This document shows, piece by piece, positions 19,794 through 29,878 of a stretch of 36,717 nucleotides of DNA. Numbering within the stretch: position 1 is the first letter of the stretch; each line of letters begins with the position of its first letter. Source of the stretch: Gammaproteobacteria bacterium (GTDB taxonomy: Bacteria > Pseudomonadota > Gammaproteobacteria > Nevskiales > Nevskiaceae). The DNA lies in contig JAGWMX010000018.1 in NCBI GenBank assembly GCA_028871525.1, forward strand, positions 1 to 36,717, in the 5' to 3' direction. The notes beneath the pieces are model-generated. The model did no database searches and was not told the origin of the DNA. It saw only the letters and a list, made by a program, of their open reading frames with translations. The translations under genes and the position numbers were made by a program.

Positions 19794-19830
19794 GCCGGCC
19801 GTGGTCCGGCTCTTCTGAGCCCGGCCGCCG

Positions 19831-20460
19831 ATGCCAAAACGACGCACACCCAGTTCGGCGCGCTGGCTGGCCGAGCACGAATCCGACCTCTACGTGCGCG
19901 AAGCGCGGCGGCTCGGCTGGCGCTCGCGCGCGATTTTCAAGCTGGATGAGATCCAGCGCCGGAACCGTATCCTGAAACCGGGCATGACGGTCGTGGATTT
20001 GGGCGCCGCGCCGGGCGGTTGGAGCCAGTACGCGCGGCCGTTGCTGGGCGAACGGGGGCGTTTGATCGCCCTTGACCTGCTGCCGATCGAGCCGCTGCCG
20101 GGAGTGGAGATGGTTCTGGGCGACTTCCGCGACCAAGCGGTGCTGGAGACGGTGCGGACGCTGTTGCCGCAGCGCAGTGTGCATCTTGTAATGTCCGATA
20201 TGGCACCCAATATCTCCGGAGTGGCGGCGGCCGATCAGGCGGCGATGATCGGTTTGGCCGATCTGGCGCTGGAGTTTGCCGGCGCGCGGTTGGCGGCGGG
20301 TGGCGATTTACTGGTCAAACTGTTTCAGGGCGAAGGTTTCGAGGATTTCGTCAGGCGGTCGCGCGCAGCTTTCGGCAGCGTGGCGATCCGCAAACCGACG
20401 GCTTCACGACGGCGCAGCCGTGAGATTTATCTGCTGGCCAGAAACTACCGGCTGGTGTAG
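19831..20460 (+). CDS. rlmE: 23S rRNA (uridine-2'-O)-methyltransferase RlmE (FtsJ/RrmJ)
   Basis: A 209-residue SAM-dependent enzyme that 2'-O-methylates U2552 of 23S rRNA (E. coli numbering), a late step in 50S assembly. The SAM-binding VVDLGAAPGGWSQ motif is present. The K-D-K-E catalytic set is visible as Lys37 (RAIFKL), Asp in VMSDMAPN, Lys in LLVKLFQGEGF, and Glu in SREIYLL. It starts 38 bp after inverted-repeat module 2 and lies 33 bp before ftsH, the usual rlmE-ftsH pairing. Confidence 0.96.
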   Translation: MPKRRTPSSARWLAEHESDLYVREARRLGWRSRAIFKLDEIQRRNRILKPGMTVVDLGAAPGGWSQYARPLLGERGRLIALDLLPIEPLPGVEMVLGDFRDQAVLETVRTLLPQRSVHLVMSDMAPNISGVAAADQAAMIGLADLALEFAGARLAAGGDLLVKLFQGEGFEDFVRRSRAAFGSVAIRKPTASRRRSREIYLLARNYRLV

Positions 20461-20493
20461 TGTCTAATCCATGAGATTACGAGAGTCGAGATT

Positions 20494-22422
<1,929 letters not shown>

Positions 22423-22456
22423 TTTTTTGCGGCATCGCGCCGCCGCCGGTTCAAGC

Positions 22457-23287
22457 ATGGCTAGCCTGCGGCTGCGCAGCCGGACGCTGGATCTTTCCGC
22501 GCCGGTGGTGATGGGCGTGTTGAACGTCACCCCGGATTCGTTTTCCGACGGCGGGCGACGGCGCGGCCCCGGCGCCGCGCTGGCCGCCGCCGAGACGATG
22601 CTGGCGCAGGGCGCCGCACTGATCGACGTCGGCGGCGAGTCGACACGTCCGGGCGCCGAGCCGGTGGCGGAGGCCGAAGAGCTCGATCGTGCCATTCCGG
22701 TGGTTGAACGGCTGGTGTCCGAGCTCGGCTGCATGGTTTCGATCGACACGATGAAACCCGCGGTCATGCGTGCGGCTTGTGCCGCCGGCGCAGAGCTGAT
22801 CAACGACGTCAACGCACTGCGCGCGCCGGGCGCATTGGCCGCGGCCTGCGAAGCCGGCGCCGCGGTGTGCCTGGTGCACATGCAGGCAGAGCCGCGGACG
22901 ATGCAGGCAGAGCCACGTTACGGCGACGTCGTCGCCGAGGTCGGCGGTTTCCTGCGCAGCCGTGCCGAAGCCTGCGAGCTCGCCGGCCTTGCGCGCGAGC
23001 GCATCTGCATCGACCCGGGTTTCGGCTTCGGCAAGCGGCTGGAGCACAATATCGCGCTGCTGGCCGGGCTTCCGGCCCTGGCTGCCGGGAGGTATCCGCT
23101 GATGGTTGGAATTTCACGCAAATCGATGCTCGGGGAACTGACCGGGCGTGCCTCCGGCGAGCGCCTGGCGGCCGGCGTCGCCGCCGCCGTGCTGGCGGCG
23201 GAACGCGGCGCGGTTATCGTGCGCACGCACGATGTCGCCGCCGCCGTCGACGCCCTGAAAGTTACCGCCGCGGTGTTGGCCCGATGA
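22457..23287 (+). CDS. folP: Dihydropteroate synthase
   Basis: A 276-residue TIM-barrel enzyme that joins p-aminobenzoate to hydroxymethyl-dihydropterin diphosphate in folate synthesis. Signature blocks are VMGVLNVTPDSFSDGG, IDVGGESTRPGA, SIDTMKPAVMRAA, LINDVNALR, VHMQAEPRTMQ, and the C-terminal DPGFGFGKRLEHN with GISRKSMLGELTGR. ATG 22457 gives the normal N-terminus; in-frame upstream sequence lies inside ftsH. The stop overlaps the glmM ATG (ATGA). It is the sulfonamide target, and no unusual residues stand out at the visible motifs. Confidence 0.96.
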   Translation: MASLRLRSRTLDLSAPVVMGVLNVTPDSFSDGGRRRGPGAALAAAETMLAQGAALIDVGGESTRPGAEPVAEAEELDRAIPVVERLVSELGCMVSIDTMKPAVMRAACAAGAELINDVNALRAPGALAAACEAGAAVCLVHMQAEPRTMQAEPRYGDVVAEVGGFLRSRAEACELAGLARERICIDPGFGFGKRLEHNIALLAGLPALAAGRYPLMVGISRKSMLGELTGRASGERLAAGVAAAVLAAERGAVIVRTHDVAAAVDALKVTAAVLAR

Positions 23288-24657
23288 ATCGCCCCGAGCG
23301 CCGATATTTCGGTACCGACGGTGTGCGCGGCCGGGTCGGCGAGACGCCGATGACGCCGGATTTCGTGCTGCGACTGGGTTGGGCCGCCGGCACCGTGCTG
23401 GGGCGCGAATCCGATGCCCGGGTGCTCATCGGCAAAGACACCCGCCGCTCCGGCTACCTGTTCGAATCCGCACTGGAAGCGGGGTTCGCCGCCGCCGGTG
23501 CCGAGGCGCTGCTGCTCGGTCCGTTGCCGACGCCTGGAGTGGCCTATCTGACGCGCGCACTGCGCGCCGATGCCGGTGTGGTGATCTCCGCTTCGCACAA
23601 CCCGCACCAGGACAACGGCGTCAAATTCTTCGGCCCCGGCGGCGACAAGCTCAGCGGTGAACTGGAGGCCCGCATCGAGGCGTTGCTCGACCAGCCGCCG
23701 CGCTGCACGGCACCCGAGCGCCTCGGCCGCGCGCGGCGCATCGATGACGCCGCCGGCCGCTACATCGAATTCTGCAAAAGCTGTTTCCCGGCACAGCGTT
23801 CGCTGGCCGGTCTGAAGCTGGTGGTCGACTGCGCCAACGGCGCCGCCTACCGCGTGGCGCCGGCGGTATTCGCCGAACTGGGTGCCGAAGTCATCGCGGT
23901 GGCGGCCGAACCGGACGGCTTCAACATCAACCACGACTGTGGTTCGACTCACCTGGGCGCGCTGCAGGCTGCAGTGCGTGAGCACGGCGCCGATCTCGGC
24001 ATCGCGCTGGACGGTGACGGCGACCGCTGTCTGCTGGTTGCCGCCGATGGCCGCGCATTGGACGGCGACGACTTGATCTGGATTCTGGCACGCCGGCGCC
24101 ACCGCCAGCAGCGTCTGCAGGGTCTGGTGGTGGTCGGTACGGTGATGAGCAATCTGGGCCTGGAACGCGCGCTGACATCGCTGGGCATCGTCTTCGAACG
24201 CACTGCGGTCGGCGATCGCTACGTCCAGCAGCGGTTGCGCGAGCGCGGCGGCGTGCTCGGCGGTGAAACTTCCGGCCATATTCTGCTGCTGGACCTGGCG
24301 ACCACCGGCGACGGCATCGTCACCGCGCTGCAGTGTCTGGAGGCGATGCTCGAGGCGCAGCAGCCGCTGCCGGAGCTGCTGCAGGGGCTGGAAAAACTGC
24401 CGCAGGTGTTGATCAACGTGCCGGTGCCGGCGCCGGCGGCGGCGTGGCTGGACGATCCGGGCGTGCGGCGCTGCTGCACGCATCTGCAGATGCGGCTCGG
24501 CCAAAGCGGGCGTGTGTTGCTGCGGGCGTCCGGCACCGAGTCGCTGGTGCGCGTGATGGTCGAGGCAACCTCCGCGGCCACGGCGCACAGCTCGGCGCAG
24601 GAACTCGCCGGCGAAGTACGGCGGGCGGCGGCGGGCATCGGCACAGGAACGGCCTGA
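23284..24657 (+). CDS. glmM: Phosphoglucosamine mutase
   Basis: A 457-residue enzyme that converts glucosamine-6-phosphate to glucosamine-1-phosphate for UDP-GlcNAc synthesis. The N-terminus, RYFGTDGVRGRVGE, is diagnostic. The phosphoserine loop is VISASHNPHQDNG with the active Ser104. The Mg-binding loop ALDGDGDRC and the sugar-recognition segment GGETSGHI are intact, and the C-terminal phosphate site is LLRASGTESLVRVMVEA. It overlaps folP at its start and shares one base with the tpiA start. The length is slightly above the common ~445. Confidence 0.96.
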   Translation: MNRPERRYFGTDGVRGRVGETPMTPDFVLRLGWAAGTVLGRESDARVLIGKDTRRSGYLFESALEAGFAAAGAEALLLGPLPTPGVAYLTRALRADAGVVISASHNPHQDNGVKFFGPGGDKLSGELEARIEALLDQPPRCTAPERLGRARRIDDAAGRYIEFCKSCFPAQRSLAGLKLVVDCANGAAYRVAPAVFAELGAEVIAVAAEPDGFNINHDCGSTHLGALQAAVREHGADLGIALDGDGDRCLLVAADGRALDGDDLIWILARRRHRQQRLQGLVVVGTVMSNLGLERALTSLGIVFERTAVGDRYVQQRLRERGGVLGGETSGHILLLDLATTGDGIVTALQCLEAMLEAQQPLPELLQGLEKLPQVLINVPVPAPAAAWLDDPGVRRCCTHLQMRLGQSGRVLLRASGTESLVRVMVEATSAATAHSSAQELAGEVRRAAAGIGTGTA

Positions 24658-25421
24658 TGCGCAGGCCCCTGGTGGTGGGAAACTGGAAGATGCACGGGAG
24701 CAGCGCGGAAAACCGCGAACGGGTGGCGGCGATCGCCGCCGGCGCGTCCGAATGCCACGGAGTGGACATCGCCATCTGCCCGCCGGCCGTGTATCTGCAG
24801 GCGGTCGGCGCGCAGCTTGCCGGTAGCGGTGTGGCCCTGGGCGCGCAGAATCTGTGTGAGCAGACCCGTGCGGGTGCGTTCACCGGCGAGCTCCTCGGCG
24901 CGATGCTGGCCGACGTCGGTTGCCGTTACGTGATCGTCGGCCACTCCGAGCGCCGGACTCTGTATGGCGAAGACGACTCGCGCGTGGCCGAAAAATTCGC
25001 CGCTGCCGCGCAGTTCGGCCTGCAGCCGGTTCTCTGCATCGGCGAGACCCTGGCTGAACGTGACGCCGGAACCACCGAGGCGGTGCTGGCGCGCCAGCTC
25101 GATGCGGTGTTGCGGCGAACCGGCGTTGCGGCTTTTGGCGATGCGGTGATCGCCTATGAACCGGTGTGGTCGATCGGCACCGGACGCAACGCCGCGCCGG
25201 AGCAGGTGCAGTCCGCGCACGCCTTTATCCGTGGGCGTCTTGCGCGCTTGGATGCTACAATCGCGAATCAAATCGCGCTTTTGTATGGCGGCAGCGTCAA
25301 GCCGAACAACGCCGCGGCGCTGTTCGATTGCGCCGACGTCGACGGTGGCCTGATCGGCGGAGCTTCACTCCACGCCGGTGATTTTCTGGCCATTGCGCGT
25401 GCCGCCGCCACCGCTTCCTGA
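24657..25421 (+). CDS. tpiA: Triosephosphate isomerase
   Basis: A 254-residue glycolytic TIM-barrel that interconverts dihydroxyacetone phosphate and glyceraldehyde 3-phosphate. Catalytic residues are in place: Lys11 in GNWKMHG, His96 in VGHSERR, and Glu168 in YEPVWSIGTG (a Ser where Ala is more common). The phosphate loop LYGGSVKPNN and GGLIGGASL are present. The ATG overlaps the glmM stop by one base (TGATG), so the two are translationally coupled. secG follows after 12 bp. Confidence 0.97.
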   Translation: MRRPLVVGNWKMHGSSAENRERVAAIAAGASECHGVDIAICPPAVYLQAVGAQLAGSGVALGAQNLCEQTRAGAFTGELLGAMLADVGCRYVIVGHSERRTLYGEDDSRVAEKFAAAAQFGLQPVLCIGETLAERDAGTTEAVLARQLDAVLRRTGVAAFGDAVIAYEPVWSIGTGRNAAPEQVQSAHAFIRGRLARLDATIANQIALLYGGSVKPNNAAALFDCADVDGGLIGGASLHAGDFLAIARAAATAS

Positions 25422-25433
25422 CACTCGCCAATC

Positions 25434-25865
25434 ATGTACACCGCTCTGGTCATTTTGCTGGTTCTGGTTTCCGCTGCGCTGATCGGCCTGATCCTGCTGC
25501 AGCAGGGCAAGGGTGCCGATGCCGGTGCCGCGTTCGGCAGCGGTGCCTCGGGCACCGTATTCGGCGCGCGCGGCTCGGCCAATTTTCTCAGTCACGCCAC
25601 CGCCGGTCTGGCGGCCGCTTTCTTTATCCTGACGCTGGTGCTGGCCTACTTTGTGCGGGGCGATACCGGCGGCAGCGTAGTCTCGCGCGTGCAGCAGGCT
25701 GTCCCGAAACCGGCCATCAGCAGCAGCCCGGCACCCGAGCCCGCCGCGGGCCCAAGTGTGGTGCCGCCGCCGGCAGCGCCTGCACACGCGCTCACCGCGG
25801 CGCCCAAAGTGCCGGCCGCCGCTTCCACCGGTGCGGCCACAGACAAAACCCCATCGCAGCGCTAG
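25434..25865 (+). CDS. secG: Protein translocase subunit SecG
   Basis: A 143-residue inner-membrane subunit of SecYEG. The first membrane segment is ALVILLVLVSAALIGLILLQQ, followed by the conserved QQGKGADAGAAFGSGASGTVFGARGSANFL loop, given here only as landmarks in two parts (QQGKGADAG and GSANFLSHATA). The second segment is about residues 60-78. The C-terminal ~60 residues are a Pro/Ala-rich extension longer than in E. coli. It ends the rlmE-ftsH-folP-glmM-tpiA-secG run, 14 bp before tRNA-Leu, the usual neighbour. Confidence 0.93.
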   Translation: MYTALVILLVLVSAALIGLILLQQGKGADAGAAFGSGASGTVFGARGSANFLSHATAGLAAAFFILTLVLAYFVRGDTGGSVVSRVQQAVPKPAISSSPAPEPAAGPSVVPPPAAPAHALTAAPKVPAAASTGAATDKTPSQR

Positions 25866-25879
25866 ACTGCGCACCCCGT

Positions 25880-25964
25880 GCCGACGTGGCGGAATTGGTA
25901 GACGCACTACCTTGAGGTGGTAGCGGCGAAAGCCGTGGGAGTTCGAGTCTCCCCGTCGGCACCA
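25880..25964 (+). tRNA. tRNA-Leu (anticodon GAG)
   Basis: An 85-nt tRNA with acceptor arm GCCGACG (25880-25886) pairing with CGTCGGC (25954-25960), discriminator A and encoded CCA. The anticodon loop TTGAGGT is held by CTACC/GGTAG and gives GAG at 25914-25916. It has a long class II variable arm and a standard GTTCGAGTC T-loop region. The secG-tRNA-Leu pairing is conserved in gammaproteobacteria. The sequence changes character right after its 3' end. Confidence 0.95.
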
Positions 25965-26000
25965 TTTACGAACAATTCGCAGGCCAGAACCCGCCGGCCG

Positions 26001-26259
26001 ATGTCGGAAGAAACCGTTGCCCTGCTGTACGCGCTGGGCTATGACCACACCACTCTGCGCCGTCGCATACCAAACGCCATTGAGCGCCTGCACGCGGAAG
26101 GGTTAAAGCGGCGGATCAAGACGCAGTGCGCATTGCCGTACGCCGAGACTGCCGGCATGCTGTTCTGGGCGCTGCCGGCCGGCGGCCAGATCCCGGCCGC
26201 GCAAGGTCTATGGCTGGCAGTCCTTGCATGCCCTCATCGCCCTGGACCGGGCCGCCTGA
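26001..26259 (+). pseudogene. Broken transposase-like fragment
   Basis: An ATG at 26001 opens a frame with RRRIPNAIERLHAEGLKRR, then PYAETAGMLFWALPAGGQI. The likely continuation is one frame over: RKVYGWQSLHALIALDRAA and a stop at 26257-26259. Together these resemble a short segment often annotated as a transposase remnant (phrases like AMLFWALLASGQI and RKVDGWQ). The family assignment is from memory and weak. One frameshift near 26190-26215 breaks it. The remaining sequence of the 468-bp gap after the tRNA (25965-26432) holds only a repeated regulatory element at its right end. Confidence 0.45.
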
Positions 26260-26330
26260 GGATAGCCATCCCACCCCTGGAGATCGCGACCATCGAATTT
26301 CCGCCAACTTTCGGACATTACCGCGCGCAT

Positions 26331-26390
26331 CATGGATGATGATCTGATATATAAAAACATATCATTTCAAAAGAAGGTGCCGAGAGCGTA
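26331..26390 (+). promoter_or_regulatory. Regulatory repeat copy 1, upstream of the HMGL-like gene
   Basis: About 60 bp that align without gaps to 30921-30980. The 22 bp at 26351-26372 are identical in both. This copy contains a dyad TGATAT-N8-ATATCA (26345-26364). It ends about 43 bp before the HMGL-like start. It is likely the operator or promoter recognised by the LysR protein encoded at 29879-30910. Confidence 0.6.
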
Positions 26391-26432
26391 ATTTGAATCG
26401 TGAAAACCAGTTAATTCTATGGAGAAGCGGTT

Positions 26433-27683
26433 GTGTCTACTGAACCTTGGAAGACCAAAGATTGGTTCGTAAGCCCTTGGAATTTCTCTGAGGAGGTACG
26501 CGCAGGTCTGCATTTCCCCAAGAAGATCAAGATCCACGATGTTACTTTGCGCGACGGCGAGCAACAGACGGGTGTCGCCTATGACTTCAACGACAAAATT
26601 CGTATCGCCGAAGGATTGGCTGAAGCGGGTGTGCACCGTATCGAGGCTGGCATGCCAGTGGTTTCGAGAGACGATGCACGAGCGATCACGGAGATCGTTA
26701 AACGCAATCTCGGCCCACAGATTTTCGCCTTCTCGCGCTGCATGGTTGAAGACGTAAAGCGGGCCGTCGACACCGGGGTCAAGGGCATCGTCATGGAGGT
26801 GCCGGCGAGTGAGCATATCATTAAATATGGCTATCGCTGGCCGCTCGAGAAAGCCATCGACCTTTCGATCGAATCGACGGCTTATGCTCACTCCCAAGGA
26901 CTTGAGGTGGTCTTCTTTCCGATCGACTTCACGCGCGCCGAGATGAACTGGGTTCTGGGCCTGATCGAACGGGTGGCGACGGAAGGTCACATGGACAGTC
27001 TCGCGCTCGTCGACACCTTTGGTGCCACCTCGCCGCACGCGATGCAGTACTTCGTGCGCCAGGTCAAGGCGCGCTTCCCGGGTCGCCCGCTCGAAGCCCA
27101 TTTTCACATGGACTTCGGCATGGGCATCGCCAACACCATCCTGGCGCTTGCCGAAGGGGTCGAAGTCGTGCAGTCGACCGTGCTCGGCGTCGGCGAGCGC
27201 GCCGGCAACGTGCCGTGGGAGGAAACGACACTTGCGCTGCTCATGATGTATGGCATCGACATCGGCATCAATCTCGACAAGATGTATGCGTTAGGGAAGA
27301 TGGTGAGCGAGATTTCCCGTCACCCGATTCCCGGCAACCGACCGGTATACGGTGAGCATGCCTTCAACGTTGAGTCGGGCATCATCGCCACCTGGCTCAT
27401 AAACTGCGGCGACGAGCACATGACCGAAGTCTTTCCCTATCGCCCAAGCCTGATCAACCGGGAAGCGCCCAGGGTCGTCATGGGCAAGGGCTCGGGCATC
27501 GATTCGGTCAAGCTGTGGCTTGGGCGCGCGCGTATCCCCGCCAGCGAGGAACAAGCGATGACCGTACTCACGGCAGTCAAGGACTGGGGACTTGCGCACA
27601 AACGGTTGATGACGGATGACGAGTTTGTGGTTCTCGCAAAACAAACCCTTGCCGAGGAAAAGGTTCTTCACGTTGCAAAGTGA
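26433..27683 (+). CDS. HMGL-like (DRE-TIM metallolyase superfamily) enzyme
   Basis: A 416-residue protein of the HMG-CoA lyase / isopropylmalate synthase / homocitrate synthase superfamily. The superfamily motif HDVTLRDGEQQ includes Arg40, Asp41 and Glu43. The metal site is H223-F-H225 (HFHMDFGMGIAN), where Met226 replaces the Asn usual in HxHND. GERAGN (254-259) is the loop seen in Claisen-type members. These enzymes make or break C-C bonds with acyl-CoA or keto-acid substrates. No subfamily is recognised, and an N-terminal ~30-residue extension is present. GTG 26433 has GGAGAAG upstream. It is first of three same-strand metabolic genes. Confidence 0.75.
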   Translation: MSTEPWKTKDWFVSPWNFSEEVRAGLHFPKKIKIHDVTLRDGEQQTGVAYDFNDKIRIAEGLAEAGVHRIEAGMPVVSRDDARAITEIVKRNLGPQIFAFSRCMVEDVKRAVDTGVKGIVMEVPASEHIIKYGYRWPLEKAIDLSIESTAYAHSQGLEVVFFPIDFTRAEMNWVLGLIERVATEGHMDSLALVDTFGATSPHAMQYFVRQVKARFPGRPLEAHFHMDFGMGIANTILALAEGVEVVQSTVLGVGERAGNVPWEETTLALLMMYGIDIGINLDKMYALGKMVSEISRHPIPGNRPVYGEHAFNVESGIIATWLINCGDEHMTEVFPYRPSLINREAPRVVMGKGSGIDSVKLWLGRARIPASEEQAMTVLTAVKDWGLAHKRLMTDDEFVVLAKQTLAEEKVLHVAK

Positions 27684-27833
27684 TCGGGGAAGTGTTGGCA
27701 GATGATTCTTTCGCGAACATGCCGGTCTGCATTCACACATACAACAAAAAGAGCTAAAACCCCTGCGGACACGGCTGACCTGCAGGCTGTCGGACTTGGG
27801 AGACACACGAAGATCGAGGCGAGGGAAACGCGC

Positions 27834-28796
27834 ATGACGACACTGAAGGTCGCACTTACCGACACGGTTTTTCCGAGCCTCGAGCCGGCGACAAAGATTT
27901 TGGATGCGCTTGGTGCGGCGCTCGTCCAGGCGAAGTCCCCGATGAAGGACGCCATCCTCGAGGTGGCGCGCGACGCTGACGCGGTGATGGTCACGTACGC
28001 GAAGATCGACGCCGAGATCATCGCTGGACTTGATCGGTGCAGGGTGATCGGCCGTTTCGGAATCGGCGTCGACAATATCGACCTCGCTGCCGCGACCAAA
28101 GCAGGCATCCAGGTCGTGTTCTGCCCGGATTACTGTCTCGACGAGGTATCCGACCATGCGCTCGCCCTGCTGATCGCGCTGGTGCGCAAGATTCCACTCG
28201 GCAACACGCTCGCGCAGTCCGGGCGGTGGGAGATGAAGGCGATGGTGCCGATGCGTCGTCTGCGCGGCCGCACGCTCGGCCTCGTCGGCTTCGGCAAAAT
28301 CCCGCAACGGCTCGTGCCAAAGGCGCAGGCATTCGGTCTTGCCGTCATCGCCTACGATCCTTACGTACCGCAGGACGTGCTCGACACGCTCGGTGTCGGG
28401 CGCGTGGATTTCGACGCGCTGCTCCAACATTCCGACCTGATCTCGGTCCATGCGCCGCTTACCGCCGAAACCCGTCATCTGTTCGGTGCCGCGACGTTCA
28501 AACGCATGAAACCCGAAGCCCTCATCGTCAACACCGCCCGCGGTCCGCTCATCGACGAGGCGGCGCTCGTTGCCGCTCTCGACGCCGGTGAGATATCAGG
28601 AGCGGCGCTCGATGTGATCGAATCTGAACCCTCGTCGCCGGACTCTCCGCTCCTCGGCCGCGACAATGTCATTCTGACTCCGCACGCCGCTTTCTACTCC
28701 GAAGAAGCCCTTCTTGAATTGCAGACCAAGGTCGCCGAGGATGTGGTGAGTGTCCTAAAGGGTGAGGCACCGCGCTACCCAGCCAACCGGCTTTAG
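27834..28796 (+). CDS. D-2-hydroxyacid dehydrogenase, CtBP-like / phosphoglycerate dehydrogenase-like
   Basis: A 320-residue NAD-dependent dehydrogenase that should interconvert a 2-hydroxy acid and its 2-keto acid. The cofactor loop is GLVGFGKIP (149-157), with Pro in the final position as in the C-terminal-binding-protein-like branch. Catalytic residues are an Arg in NTARGPLID, a Glu in VIESEP, and His284 in TPHAAFYSEE. GIGVDNIDL is also typical. ATG 27834 has GAGGGA upstream; the open frame continues further 5' but without homology. A 150-bp gap separates it from the HMGL-like gene. Substrate unknown; pairing with a C-C bond enzyme fits an acid-processing pathway. Confidence 0.8.
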   Translation: MTTLKVALTDTVFPSLEPATKILDALGAALVQAKSPMKDAILEVARDADAVMVTYAKIDAEIIAGLDRCRVIGRFGIGVDNIDLAAATKAGIQVVFCPDYCLDEVSDHALALLIALVRKIPLGNTLAQSGRWEMKAMVPMRRLRGRTLGLVGFGKIPQRLVPKAQAFGLAVIAYDPYVPQDVLDTLGVGRVDFDALLQHSDLISVHAPLTAETRHLFGAATFKRMKPEALIVNTARGPLIDEAALVAALDAGEISGAALDVIESEPSSPDSPLLGRDNVILTPHAAFYSEEALLELQTKVAEDVVSVLKGEAPRYPANRL

Positions 28797-28813
28797 TGAG
28801 GGAAAGTCAGACG

Positions 28814-29806
28814 ATGCTCAACGCCGCCATAGTCGGGCTCGGCTGGTGGGGCCGCCACATCGTTCGCTCGATGAAGGGGAGCGAGCGTCTACGTTTCGTG
28901 CGCCTCGCCGCTAGCAATCCCGACCGGCATCGCGATTTCGTGGAAGAGACAGGAATCAAGCTGCTTTCAGGTTTTGACGCCGTTCTCGACGACCCCGACG
29001 TCAATGCCGTCATTCTGTGTACCCCGCACTCTCAGCATGAAAGACAGGTACTGAAGGCGCTTGCTGTCGGGAAGCAAGTTTTCTGCGAAAAACCGCTTGC
29101 TCTCACCCGTGAGAGTGCCGAGCGCATGGTATCGGCGGCGGCTAAAGCGGGCAGAATTCTAGGTATTGGCCATGAACGCCGCTTTGAGCCGGCGATGGAG
29201 GAGATTGCGCGTCTCATCAAAGACGGCGAAATCGGCGCGCCGATGCATGCCGAGGCCAATTTCTCGCACGACCTGCTGGCCGGCCTCGACGCGAACAGCT
29301 GGCGCGCCTCACCGACGGAAGGCCCCTCGCTGTGCATGACCGGCATGGGCGTGCACCTGACCGATCTCTTCATCTCGATGCTCGGCCCCGTCGTGGCGGT
29401 GTGCGCCACGCGCGCCGACCGCGTGTTGGGTCTGCCCACCGGCGATGTCGTTGCGGTCGCGCTGCGCTTTGGAAGTGGCGCGACCGGCTTCGTGAGCGCC
29501 ATTGCGGCTACCCCTTATTACGGTCGCTTTACGCTCTTCGGCGACCAGATGTGGGCTGAGGCGCGTGATTCGGGTCACCCGCAGCACGGTGGCGAGACCT
29601 TGCTCACGTTGTGCCGTAAAGGGGCGCAGCAGCAGATGCGCAAGCTGCCGCCCTTTGATCCCGTGCGTGCCAATCTGGAGGAATGGGCTGCGGCAGTGGG
29701 GGGGCTTGGCCGCTATCGTTTGACCCACGCCGAAACGATCAACAACACGGCGGTACTCGAAGCGGTGGGACTGTCGGCAGAACGTGGAGAGTGGGTGAAG
29801 GTATAG
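28814..29806 (+). CDS. Gfo/Idh/MocA family oxidoreductase
   Basis: A 330-residue NAD(P)-dependent oxidoreductase. The Rossmann loop GLGWWG is at 8-13, AVILCTPHSQHERQ follows, and the family marker E92-K93-P94 lies in VFCEKPLALT. The C-terminal alpha/beta domain has MGVHLTDLF in the position of the usual G-x-H-x-x-D, and GHERRF. Family members act on sugars, inositols and many other substrates, so no reaction is proposed. ATG 28814 follows GAGGGAAA. A GTG at 28796 overlaps the previous stop and is a possible alternative. It is the last of three probably co-transcribed genes, converging on lysR. Confidence 0.82.
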   Translation: MLNAAIVGLGWWGRHIVRSMKGSERLRFVRLAASNPDRHRDFVEETGIKLLSGFDAVLDDPDVNAVILCTPHSQHERQVLKALAVGKQVFCEKPLALTRESAERMVSAAAKAGRILGIGHERRFEPAMEEIARLIKDGEIGAPMHAEANFSHDLLAGLDANSWRASPTEGPSLCMTGMGVHLTDLFISMLGPVVAVCATRADRVLGLPTGDVVAVALRFGSGATGFVSAIAATPYYGRFTLFGDQMWAEARDSGHPQHGGETLLTLCRKGAQQQMRKLPPFDPVRANLEEWAAAVGGLGRYRLTHAETINNTAVLEAVGLSAERGEWVKV

Positions 29807-29878
29807 CTCGCACCCGTCGCCAACGCGTACCGCGGGGTCTCGCTGCAATCCCGTAACATTGAGTTGTCTGGACTGGAA

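Noticed and set aside
22860-22925. An internal duplication in folP (MQAEPRTMQAEPRY)
   Set aside because: The dihydropteroate synthase family normally has a similar H-M-Q-x-x-P-x-x-M-Q-x-x-P-x-Y pattern, so this is ordinary.
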